The position numbers and the translations under genes are program-made. Positions 1-6,256 of a stretch of 9,522 bases of DNA are shown here, piece by piece. The notes below the pieces were generated by a model. It was not told the DNA's origin. It was given only the letters and a program-made list of their open reading frames with translations, and did not search any database. Numbering within the stretch: the stretch's first letter is position 1; the number at the start of each line of letters is the position of its first letter. Location of the stretch: positions 1-9,522 of the forward strand of contig JAHEBY010000073.1 of the NCBI GenBank assembly GCA_024642025.1, written 5' to 3'. This DNA is from Comamonadaceae bacterium (GTDB lineage: Bacteria; Pseudomonadota; Gammaproteobacteria; Burkholderiales; Burkholderiaceae_C).

Positions 1-930
1 AACGCCAGAACCGACATCAATCTGCTCACCACGCTGAGCAACCACCACCTCGACGCCCTGGAGGAAGAAACCATCTTCATCCTGCGCGAAGTGGCCGCTG
101 CGTTTGAGCGCCCTGCCCTGCTGTTTTCGGGCGGCAAAGACTCGTTGGTGCTGCTCCAATGTGCGCAGAAAGCTTTTGGCGTTGGGAGAATCCCATATCC
201 CCTTCTGATGATCGACACGGGCCACAACTTCCATGAGGTCACCGATTTCCGCGATTTGCGCGCGAAAGAGCTGGGCGCAGAGCTGATCGTGCGCAGCGTG
301 GAAGACTCCATGGCGCGCGGCACGGTGCGGCTGGCGCACCCCGACGAATCGCGCAACGTTCACCAGTCGGTCACGTTGCTGGAAGCGATTGACGAGTTCC
401 GCTTTGACGCGCTGATTGGCGGTGCGCGGCGCGATGAAGAAAAGGCGCGCGCCAAAGAGCGCATCTTCAGTCACCGCGACAGTTTTGGCCAGTGGCAGCC
501 CAAGGCGCAGCGCCCTGAGCTGTGGACGCTGTTCAACACCCGACTGCAACCGGGCGAGCATTTCCGCGTGTTCCCCATCAGCAACTGGACCGAGCTGGAC
601 GTGTGGCAGTACATTGCACGCGAGCACATTGCTTTGCCCAGCCTCTATTTCTCGCACCAACGTGATGTGGTGGAACGCAAGGGCCTGCTGGTGCCGGTCA
701 CGCCGCTAACGCCTGCCCGCGATGGCGAGGCGGTGGTGACGAGGGATGTACGCTTTCGCACCCTGGGCGATATCACCTGCACCTGCCCGGTAGAAAGCCT
801 GGCCGCATCGCCCGCAGAGGTTGTCATCGAGACGCTGGCATCCGATGTGAGCGAACGCGGCGCCACCCGCATGGACGACAAAACCTCAGATGCCTCGATG
901 GAAAAGAGAAAGAAAGACGGGTACTTTTAA
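1..930 (+). CDS. cysD: Sulfate adenylyltransferase subunit 2 (5' end outside window)
   Basis: Small catalytic subunit of ATP sulfurylase, which with CysN makes adenosine 5'-phosphosulfate from ATP and sulfate, the first step of cytoplasmic sulfate assimilation. The open frame runs from base 1 without a start; the GTG at 91 is internal because the preceding 30 codons already match the CysD N-terminus (a helix ending in an I-x-x-LREVAAAF pattern). 309 codons are visible against about 300 residues for the family, so only a few residues are missing. Visible motifs are the ATP-binding PP-loop SGGKDS (codons 43-48), the GGARRDEEKARAKER block, the RFRTLGDITCTCPV block, and the typical C-terminus ending in KRKKDGYF. 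The stop TAA (928-930) shares one base with the cysN ATG, indicating translational coupling. Identification is secure; only the 5' end is unknown. Confidence 0.96.
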   Translation, partial: NARTDINLLTTLSNHHLDALEEETIFILREVAAAFERPALLFSGGKDSLVLLQCAQKAFGVGRIPYPLLMIDTGHNFHEVTDFRDLRAKELGAELIVRSVEDSMARGTVRLAHPDESRNVHQSVTLLEAIDEFRFDALIGGARRDEEKARAKERIFSHRDSFGQWQPKAQRPELWTLFNTRLQPGEHFRVFPISNWTELDVWQYIAREHIALPSLYFSHQRDVVERKGLLVPVTPLTPARDGEAVVTRDVRFRTLGDITCTCPVESLAASPAEVVIETLASDVSERGATRMDDKTSDASMEKRKKDGYF

Positions 931-2291
931 TGAGCGCTATTGCAATACCGTCTGTTCGGGCCGAGCTTGTCGAAGCCGCGTCAATTCCTTCGACAAGCTC
1001 AGGGCGAACAGATGTACCAGGCGCACTGCGCTTTATCACCTGCGGCTCGGTGGACGATGGCAAGAGCACGCTGATTGGACGCCTGCTTGTGGACAGCAAG
1101 GCCGTGCTGCAGGATCACCTTGCCGGCGTGCAGCGCCAGGGCGAAACCGACCTGGCTTTGCTGACCGACGGCCTCTCGGCCGAGCGTGAACAGGGCATCA
1201 CCATCGACGTGGCCTACCGCTACTTCAACACCGAAGCCCGCAAGTTCATCATTGGCGACGCGCCCGGCCACGAGCAGTACACGCGCAACATGGTCACCGC
1301 CGCCAGCAGCGCGGATGCGGCTGTGGTGCTGGTCGATGCCACCAAGCTGGACTGGAACAACCCGCAGATGGAGTTGCTGGTGCAAACCCGCCGCCACAGC
1401 CTGCTGGCCAACCTGTTGCGCGTCTCCAGCATCGTGTTTGCCGTGAACAAGCTCGACGCAGTGGCTGACGCCACGCTGGCTTTCCGCAACATTGGTGGCG
1501 CGCTCAAGCGGTTTACTGAAGTAGCTCAAATCCCGCTGAAGGCTGTCGTGCCAGTCTCTGCCCTGAAAGGCTGGAACGTGGTGGACCGTTGTGGCGAAGG
1601 CCTGGCGGCGCAAAACGGCGGCTGGTGTGGCTACACCGGCCCGAGCCTGCTGCAGATTCTGGAGCACCTGCCCGGGACGCTGACTGAAACCGACCAGCCC
1701 GTGGCCGTCCCGGTGCAGTGGGTCGAGAAGTTCTCTTCCAGCAGTGACACCTCGCAGGGTCGCCGTGTGTTATGGGGCCGTGTGGCGACTGGCGCCGTGT
1801 ATCCCGGGCAGCAGATTGCTGTCCTTCCCAGCGGCCAGACGGCCACAGTCGCCCAGGTGCTGGATCATGCCCGCCGTCCAACCGACGTACTTGCGGGTCA
1901 CAGCGCTGGGATTGTGCTGGACCGTGAACTGGATGTTTCGCGTGGCGACTGGCTGCTGGCCAGCGACGCCGGGTTCACCCCCTCACGCGAGTTGCGCGCC
2001 ACGGTCGCCTGGCTGGATGACGAACCGTTGGTAGCGGGTCGCGTTTACTGGGCACTACATGGGCACCGCTGGGTAAAAGCCAAGGTCAAACGGGTGGTTC
2101 ACCGGCTCAACATCAACACCCTGGCCGAAGAAGACGCCACTCAGCTGGAACCCAACGCCATCGGGCATATCGAGTTGAGCCTGCAGGAGCCGATTGCCGC
2201 GCTGCCCTACAGTCAATCCCGGGTTCTGGGGTCGGTGGTTCTGGTCGATACGGCATCCCACAAAACCGCGGGCGCGGTGCTGATCAACTGA
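930..2291 (+). CDS. cysN: Sulfate adenylyltransferase subunit 1 (GTPase) with palindromic repeat in N-terminus
   Basis: GTPase subunit of ATP sulfurylase; GTP hydrolysis drives formation of adenylyl sulfate by CysD. The 453-residue protein shows the EF-Tu-like G domain in order: P-loop GSVDDGKST (39-47), the ITIDVAYR switch region, DAPGHEQY (G3, from residue 110) and NKLD (G4, 173-176), followed by beta-barrel domains. There is no C-terminal APS kinase (CysC) fusion. The ATG overlaps the cysD stop by one base and has no strong Shine-Dalgarno, consistent with coupling. Residues about 8-28 are encoded by the inverted repeat at 951-1012. No in-frame ATG, GTG or TTG lies between that repeat and the P-loop, so the repeat must be translated if the gene works. 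This replaces the usual poorly conserved leader before the LRFITCGSVDDGKST block. Function is secure; the effect of the repeat is not known. Confidence 0.96.
   Translation: MSAIAIPSVRAELVEAASIPSTSSGRTDVPGALRFITCGSVDDGKSTLIGRLLVDSKAVLQDHLAGVQRQGETDLALLTDGLSAEREQGITIDVAYRYFNTEARKFIIGDAPGHEQYTRNMVTAASSADAAVVLVDATKLDWNNPQMELLVQTRRHSLLANLLRVSSIVFAVNKLDAVADATLAFRNIGGALKRFTEVAQIPLKAVVPVSALKGWNVVDRCGEGLAAQNGGWCGYTGPSLLQILEHLPGTLTETDQPVAVPVQWVEKFSSSSDTSQGRRVLWGRVATGAVYPGQQIAVLPSGQTATVAQVLDHARRPTDVLAGHSAGIVLDRELDVSRGDWLLASDAGFTPSRELRATVAWLDDEPLVAGRVYWALHGHRWVKAKVKRVVHRLNINTLAEEDATQLEPNAIGHIELSLQEPIAALPYSQSRVLGSVVLVDTASHKTAGAVLIN
951..1012. repeat. Dispersed-type palindromic repeat inside cysN
   Basis: Two 25-base arms (951-975 and 988-1012) are inverted copies of each other with 22 of 25 positions matching, separated by a 12-base spacer. 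The shared core is GAGCTTGTCGAAG, and the outer ends are TCTGTTCG and CGAACAGA. The core and the TTCG-CCC-TGAGC outer part resemble a palindromic element that I recall as scattered through many proteobacterial genomes, where translated copies give peptides like RPELVEG and STSSGRT. Here it reads VRAELVEA and PSTSSGRT in the cysN frame. In mRNA it would fold into a long hairpin starting 21 bases after the first base of the cysN start codon. Only this one copy was seen in the window. The structure is read directly; membership of a dispersed family is from memory. Confidence 0.88.
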
Positions 2292-2343
2292 CAGAGATCA
2301 AATACCCGCACACGCATTTGGGTCACACTCCCGTGGCCCCCGC

Positions 2344-2370
2344 GGAAACCCAATAAAATAGAGGGTTTCC
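2344..2370 (+). promoter_or_regulatory. Candidate fdxA promoter/operator: 8-bp palindrome around a -10-like box
   Basis: GGAAACCC (2344-2351) and GGGTTTCC (2363-2370) form a perfect 8-bp inverted repeat with an 11-base A/T-rich spacer. The spacer contains TAAAAT (2354-2359), five of six matches to the sigma-70 -10 consensus, 35 bases before the fdxA ATG. No good -35 box is found at 16-18 bases upstream, so the promoter would need an activator or another sigma factor, or the palindrome may be an operator or an RNA hairpin. It is not a terminator by form: no T-tract follows the second arm. Confidence 0.4.
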
Positions 2371-2394
2371 ACCTGTTCGTCGAAAAACCATCAC

Positions 2395-2724
2395 ATGACT
2401 CACACTGTCACCGAAGCCTGTATCAAATGCAAATACACCGATTGCGTGGATGTTTGTCCCGTGGATTGCTTTCGCGAAGGCCCCAATTTCCTGACCATCG
2501 ACCCCGATGAGTGCATCGATTGCGCCGTGTGCATACCGGAATGCCCGGTTAATGCCATCTACGCTGAAGAAGACGTGCCCGCCGACCAGCAGCACATGAC
2601 CAAACTCAACGCCGAACTGGCCAGATTGCCCACCTGGAAGAGCATCACCAAGCGTAAAACCCCGCCCGCCGATGCCGACGACTGGAAAGACGTAACCAGC
2701 AAATTGCACCTGCTTGAACGCTAG
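2395..2724 (+). CDS. fdxA: 7Fe ferredoxin (3Fe-4S/4Fe-4S), FdxA type
   Basis: Small cytoplasmic electron carrier of 109 residues, matching the size of the Azotobacter FdI/FdxA family. Cysteines fall exactly on the family pattern. C9, C17 and C50 would hold the 3Fe-4S cluster; C21, C40, C43 and C46 would hold the 4Fe-4S cluster; C12 and C25 correspond to the extra non-ligand cysteines of the Azotobacter protein. The C-terminal 50 residues form the usual cap ending in SKLHLLER. No clear Shine-Dalgarno precedes the ATG, but this is the only start that keeps the conserved N-terminus before C9. It lies 103 bases after cysN and is followed closely by a ferredoxin-NADP reductase, its likely redox partner. 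Whether it also serves the sulfate assimilation genes upstream is not shown by the sequence. Confidence 0.95.
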   Translation: MTHTVTEACIKCKYTDCVDVCPVDCFREGPNFLTIDPDECIDCAVCIPECPVNAIYAEEDVPADQQHMTKLNAELARLPTWKSITKRKTPPADADDWKDVTSKLHLLER

Positions 2725-2750
2725 TAGTTCGAGTGCTGACAAATGGAATT

Positions 2751-3854
2751 ATGGAACCCCAACTGAACCAAGCCGTGATTGCTACCGCCAACGCCCATCA
2801 GGGGCCGATTGAGACCGACGCCGTCATCGTGGGCGCAGGCCCCGTCGGCCTGTTTCAGGTTTTTGAGCTGGGTCTGCTTGAAATCAAGGCGCATGTGATC
2901 GACTCGCTGGCCTACCCCGGCGGCCAGTGTGTGGAGCTTTATCCGGACAAGCCGATTTACGACATTCCGGCCGTGCCGGTGTGCACCGGGCAGGAGCTGA
3001 CCGACAGCCTGCTCAAGCAGATCGAACCCTTTGGCGCGACCTTCCACTATGGCCAGGAAGTGACCGTAGTCCAACAGGTTGAGGACGGCCGCTTCTTCGT
3101 GCAAACCTCAAAGGGCACCCAGTTTCTGAGCAAAACCATTTTTATCGCGGCCGGTGTGGGCGCGTTTCAGCCCCGCACACTCAAGGTGGACGGTATTGAA
3201 AAATACGATGGCACGCAGCTGCACTACCGGGTCAAAAGCCCGATGGACTTTGCCGGCAAAAACCTGGTGATTGTGGGCGGCGGCGATTCGGCACTCGACT
3301 GGGCGCTGGATTTCGTCAAAGACAGCCCACACAAGGCCGAAAGCGTGATCCTCGTTCACCGGCGTGACGGCTTCAAGGCTGCGCCGGCAAGCGTCGCCAA
3401 AATGAAGGAACTGTGCGATGCACTGGAGATGCAGTTTGTCGTAGGGCAAGTTACCGGCCTTGAAGAACAGGGTGGCAAGCTCACCGGAGCCAAAGTCACC
3501 GGCAGTGACGGCATTACCCGCGTGGTGCCGCTGGACGTCATGCTGGTGTTTTTTGGCCTTTCGCCCAAGCTCGGCCCCATTGCCGAATGGGGGCTGGACA
3601 TTGAGCGCAAACAGCTCAAGGTCGACACCGAAAAGTTCTCCACCAGCGTGCCCGGCATTTTTGCGGTGGGCGATATCAACGTCTACCCCGGCAAGAAGAA
3701 GCTCATCCTCTCGGGGTTTCATGAATGTGCACTGGCGGCATTTGGCGCTGCGCCCATCATCTTCCCGGACAAAGGCAAGATTCACCTGCAATACACCACC
3801 ACCAGCCCCAAACTGCACAAAGTGCTGGGCGTGGAGTCTCCGGTCTTCGACTAG
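2751..3854 (+). CDS. Ferredoxin--NADP(+) reductase, thioredoxin-reductase-like type
   Basis: Homodimeric-type flavoenzyme moving electrons between NADPH and ferredoxin (EC 1.18.1.2 family, like Bacillus YumC). Numbered from the ATG at 2751, the 367-residue protein has an FAD-binding GAGPVG (28-33), PGGQC (56-60), the DIPAVP stretch (71-76), a second Rossmann loop GGGDS for NADPH (176-180), and the FAD-contact GDI (307-309) near the C-terminus. It lacks the CxxC disulfide of true thioredoxin reductase between the two nucleotide domains, which points to the ferredoxin reductase subgroup. An in-frame GTG at 2733 would add six residues but has no ribosome site; the ATG has only a weak GGA three bases upstream, so the start is uncertain. 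It begins 26 bases after fdxA, probably co-transcribed with it. Confidence 0.92.
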   Translation: MEPQLNQAVIATANAHQGPIETDAVIVGAGPVGLFQVFELGLLEIKAHVIDSLAYPGGQCVELYPDKPIYDIPAVPVCTGQELTDSLLKQIEPFGATFHYGQEVTVVQQVEDGRFFVQTSKGTQFLSKTIFIAAGVGAFQPRTLKVDGIEKYDGTQLHYRVKSPMDFAGKNLVIVGGGDSALDWALDFVKDSPHKAESVILVHRRDGFKAAPASVAKMKELCDALEMQFVVGQVTGLEEQGGKLTGAKVTGSDGITRVVPLDVMLVFFGLSPKLGPIAEWGLDIERKQLKVDTEKFSTSVPGIFAVGDINVYPGKKKLILSGFHECALAAFGAAPIIFPDKGKIHLQYTTTSPKLHKVLGVESPVFD

Positions 3855-3874
3855 CAAAAAAACCAAGCTATAAT
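3847..3874 (+). promoter_or_regulatory. Promoter of tRNA-Asn
   Basis: A perfect -10 box TATAAT (3869-3874) lies 10 bases before the mature tRNA 5' end. A 4/6 -35 match TCGACT (3847-3852) sits 16 bases upstream and overlaps the last codons and stop of the ferredoxin reductase gene. Transcription would start only a few bases before the tRNA, giving a very short leader. Confidence 0.7.
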
Positions 3875-3884
3875 TTGAGGCTGT

Positions 3885-3960
3885 TCCTCGATAGCTCAGT
3901 CGGTAGAGCGCCGGACTGTTAATCCGTAGGTCCCTGGTTCGAGCCCAGGTCGAGGAGCCA
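3885..3960 (+). tRNA. tRNA-Asn (anticodon GTT)
   Basis: A 76-base cloverleaf with encoded CCA. The acceptor stem TCCTCGA pairs perfectly with TCGAGGA, followed by discriminator G and CCA (3958-3960). The D-arm contains AGCTCAGTCGGTAGAGC, the anticodon loop is CTGTTAA with GTT at 3918-3920 (positions 34-36), and the T-arm contains GGTTCGAGCCC. The sequence is close to the E. coli tRNA-Asn. It is a single gene with its own promoter and terminator. Confidence 0.98.
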
Positions 3961-3970
3961 GATTTGTACA

Positions 3971-4004
3971 GAAATGGGCACCGCAAGGGTGCCCATTTCA
4001 TTTT
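3971..4004 (+). terminator. Intrinsic terminator after tRNA-Asn
   Basis: GAAATGGGCACC (3971-3982) pairs perfectly with GGTGCCCATTTC (3988-3999) around a 5-base GCAAG loop, followed by ATTTT. The 12-bp stem is strong although the T-run is short. It starts 10 bases after the tRNA CCA end and closes the tRNA unit. The near-symmetric form could give some termination from the other strand too (the opposite tail would be TGTAC, which is poor). Confidence 0.85.
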
Positions 4005-4177
4005 GAGCCGCGGCCGCAAACGAGTTGGCCATTTTCAATCGCACTCGCGCAGGCTCTTCGTTGGGTCTGTCAATCTCAAGACTGCCCAAACCCGTACATA
4101 CCCTGAGCCTGCCCTTCATGGGCAGCCGTTAACATGGCAGAGACTGCCAACTATCAAAGCACCATTACAACAAGCCC
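4005..4177. other. Non-coding stretch between tRNA-Asn terminator and the catabolic gene cluster
   Basis: 173 bases with no convincing gene. A short hairpin CTGCCC-TTCAT-GGGCAG lies at 4109-4125. No promoter with both boxes and no ribosome site could be found ahead of the ATG at 4178. The promoter for the following three genes presumably lies here, but it cannot be placed from sequence. Confidence 0.5.
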
Positions 4178-5029
4178 ATGACGATTAACGGCGCAACCCG
4201 CGTGTTCTATATCCTGGGTGACCCCGTAGCGCAGGTCCGCGCACCAGAGGTCTACAACCACTTGTTCCAGCAGCATGGCGTTGACGCAGTGCTAGTGCCC
4301 CTGAAATTGCCTGCTGCGGCGCTGCCCGGATTTCTGGCGCATGGCATGAAGGCCGAGAACATTGGCGGCTTCTGGGCAACCATCCCGCACAAATCGGCGC
4401 TGGCGCAGCTTCTGCAACCTAATGAGCCGGTCGCAGCGATAGCTGGCGCGGTAAATGCCGTGCGACGGATGCCCAATGGCAGCTTGCAAGCCGCCTTGTT
4501 CGATGGAATTGGTTTCGTCAAGGGGTTGGACTATTTCGGGATCGGGGTGAAGGGCAAGCGCGTGCTGGTCGTCGGGGCTGGCGGCGGTGGTCATGCAGTG
4601 GCAGCCGCGCTGGCGCAGCGTGCACCGTCGACGTTGACAGTGTTCAACCGCAGCCGCGATCATGCAGAAGCCCTTGTCGCACGTCTGGCCCCGATCATTG
4701 GCGCTGCGGTGGCTGTCGCAGAAAGCGCCGATCCGACAGGGTTCGATTTGGTTGTCAACTGCACCTCGCAGGGTCTGCAAAGCGGCGATCCGCTGCCGTT
4801 CGATCCGGCGCGGGTGGATGAATCTGCGGCTGTGGTCGACATCATCATGAGCAAATCGCCCACTCCCCTACTGGTCGCGTGCCGTGCGCGCGGCATCCGG
4901 GCAGAGGCCGGCTTCGAGATGCTGGTGCAGCAGGTGCCAGAATATCTGCGCTTCTTCGGCTTTGAGCAAATCGCACAAGCCCTGCAATCCGATCTGTCCG
5001 CTGTGCGGGCGGTCCTTTACCCGAGGTGA
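4178..5029 (+). CDS. Shikimate/quinate dehydrogenase family protein, non-canonical substrate site
   Basis: A 283-residue AroE-fold NAD(P)-dependent dehydrogenase. Aligned by eye to E. coli AroE with a constant offset of 7, the catalytic Lys is K72 (in ATIPHK), the conserved Asn is N93 (NAV) and the catalytic Asp is D109 (FDGIGF). A Rossmann loop GAGGGGHA and an NRSR basic motif suggest NADP binding; NCTSQG and the late GFEMLVQQ block also match the family. The two serines that hold the shikimate carboxylate in E. coli (S14 and S16) are V20 and A22 here, with R21 between them. A role as the biosynthetic AroE is therefore unlikely; a related substrate is more probable. No Shine-Dalgarno is visible before the ATG. 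It is first of three same-strand genes, with a binding protein 47 bases downstream. Family assignment is firm, substrate unknown. Confidence 0.85.
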   Translation: MTINGATRVFYILGDPVAQVRAPEVYNHLFQQHGVDAVLVPLKLPAAALPGFLAHGMKAENIGGFWATIPHKSALAQLLQPNEPVAAIAGAVNAVRRMPNGSLQAALFDGIGFVKGLDYFGIGVKGKRVLVVGAGGGGHAVAAALAQRAPSTLTVFNRSRDHAEALVARLAPIIGAAVAVAESADPTGFDLVVNCTSQGLQSGDPLPFDPARVDESAAVVDIIMSKSPTPLLVACRARGIRAEAGFEMLVQQVPEYLRFFGFEQIAQALQSDLSAVRAVLYPR

Positions 5030-5064
5030 CGGGACGCTCGCTTCGATTCCATAAATTAACCGTA

Positions 5065-5070
5065 GAGGGA
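5065..5070 (+). promoter_or_regulatory. Ribosome binding site deciding the binding-protein start
   Basis: GAGGGA lies 6 bases before the ATG at 5077. This favours that start over the in-frame GTG at 5026, which overlaps the preceding gene's stop and would put 17 extra residues ahead of a textbook signal peptide. Confidence 0.8.
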
Positions 5071-5076
5071 CACACC

Positions 5077-6219
5077 ATGCAATCACGACTTTGCAAACTC
5101 ATCCTAACTGCATCCGTTCTGCTTCTCGGGGGAGCCGCTTGGGCGCAACCCATAAAAATTGCCAACATCGTTGAACTTTCGGGTGCCGGCGCCACTTCCG
5201 GAACCAATTTCAAGGACGGGGTGGAACTTGCCATCAAGGAGATCAACGCCTCTGGTGGCATTCTTGGCCACAAGATTGAGTCGACCACCAGCGACACTCA
5301 AAGCAATCCCGGCGTGGCCAAGGGCTTGGCGACGAAGGCAATCGACGACGACGTCTTCGCCGTGTTCGGACCGGTGTTCTCTGGCTCCATCCTGGTCAGC
5401 ATGGCCGAAACGCGACGGGCAGAAGTACCCAACTTCACCGGAGGCGAGGCTGCGTCTATCACCAAGCAGGGCAATCCCTACGTGTTTCGCACCAGCTTCA
5501 CGCAGGACACTGCAATGCCTAAGGTAGCCCGCTACATTGCAAAGAACCTCAAGGCCAAAACCGTCGCACTCATCTACGTCAATAATGACTTTGGCAAGGG
5601 TGGTCGGCAGTCTTTGACGAATTCGCTGGAGCCGCTCGGCGTCAAGGTAACTGCAGACATCTCGACCGAACAAAGCCAGGTTGATTTCTCGGCCGCAGTA
5701 TTGACAGCCAAGCGCAGCGACGCTGACGTAATCTTCGTTTACACGAATGAAGAAGAGTCTGCGCGCGCATTGCGCGAGCTGCGCAAGCAAGGTGTCAACA
5801 AACCCATCGTCGGCGAAACCGTGTTGACAAGCCAGAAGGTGATCGAACTTGCCGGTGACGCCGCCAACGGCGCCGTGGCCCATGTGGGACTGACTGTGGA
5901 CGCCCCGATGCCGGCTATGCGCGCATTCCGTGCCAAGTTCGAAAAGGAAAACAAGTACATCCCCGATCACAATGGTATCAAGGGCTACACGGGAATTTAC
6001 ATTCTCAAGGCAGCCATCGAGAAAGTTGGCAAGCTCGACCGCAAGCTGGTGGCAAAGGCGATGCATGGGATGAAAATATCTGCGGCCCAGAATCCCGGTG
6101 TATTGATGGACGTGACCATCGACAGCAAGGGTGACCTTGATCGGGAGAGTTTCTTGACCTCCGTTCGCAACGGCAAGCAGGAAGTAACGGAAGTTCTCCC
6201 AGCGCTTGGCAGCAAATAG
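5077..6219 (+). CDS. Branched-chain amino acid/HAAT-type ABC transporter substrate-binding protein
   Basis: Periplasmic receptor of the LivK-like (Peripla_BP_6) family, 380 residues from the ATG at 5077. The signal peptide has an N-terminal R4/K7 region, a hydrophobic core around LILTASVLLLGG and an AWA|Q cleavage site after residue 23. The mature protein opens with the family pattern IKIANIVELSGAGA, followed by KDGVELAIKEINASGG and GHKIE, then the two-lobe fold (for example VALIYVNNDFGKG in the middle). Members in betaproteobacteria and Rhodopseudomonas often bind aromatic acids or other carboxylates rather than amino acids, so the substrate is open. No permease or ATPase gene is in the window; it must work with components elsewhere. 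Neighbours are an AroE-like dehydrogenase upstream and a lactonase-like hydrolase downstream, probably one operon. Confidence 0.9.
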   Translation: MQSRLCKLILTASVLLLGGAAWAQPIKIANIVELSGAGATSGTNFKDGVELAIKEINASGGILGHKIESTTSDTQSNPGVAKGLATKAIDDDVFAVFGPVFSGSILVSMAETRRAEVPNFTGGEAASITKQGNPYVFRTSFTQDTAMPKVARYIAKNLKAKTVALIYVNNDFGKGGRQSLTNSLEPLGVKVTADISTEQSQVDFSAAVLTAKRSDADVIFVYTNEEESARALRELRKQGVNKPIVGETVLTSQKVIELAGDAANGAVAHVGLTVDAPMPAMRAFRAKFEKENKYIPDHNGIKGYTGIYILKAAIEKVGKLDRKLVAKAMHGMKISAAQNPGVLMDVTIDSKGDLDRESFLTSVRNGKQEVTEVLPALGSK

Positions 6220-6228
6220 GCGTAGCGA

Positions 6229-6256
6229 GCTGGCGGCCTGAAAATCGACCGCCAGC
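6229..6256 (+). other. Intercistronic hairpin between binding protein and hydrolase genes
   Basis: GCTGGCGG (6229-6236) and CCGCCAGC (6249-6256) form a perfect 8-bp GC-rich stem with a 12-base loop, 10 bases after the binding-protein stop and ending directly before the ATG at 6257. There is no T-tract, so it does not look like a terminator. It could protect the 3' end of the binding-protein message or lower translation of the next gene. Confidence 0.6.

Noticed and set aside
999..1667. Minus-strand frame of 222 codons opposite cysN
   Set aside because: Antisense shadow with His/Gln/Val-rich low-information peptide and no family motif; cysN on the plus strand is secure.
3108..4019. Minus-strand frame of 303 codons across the ferredoxin reductase gene and tRNA
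   Set aside because: It is antisense to a secure gene and runs through the tRNA; the peptide it gives over the tRNA (ARTRDLRINSPALYRLSYRG) is a familiar false translation of tRNA genes.
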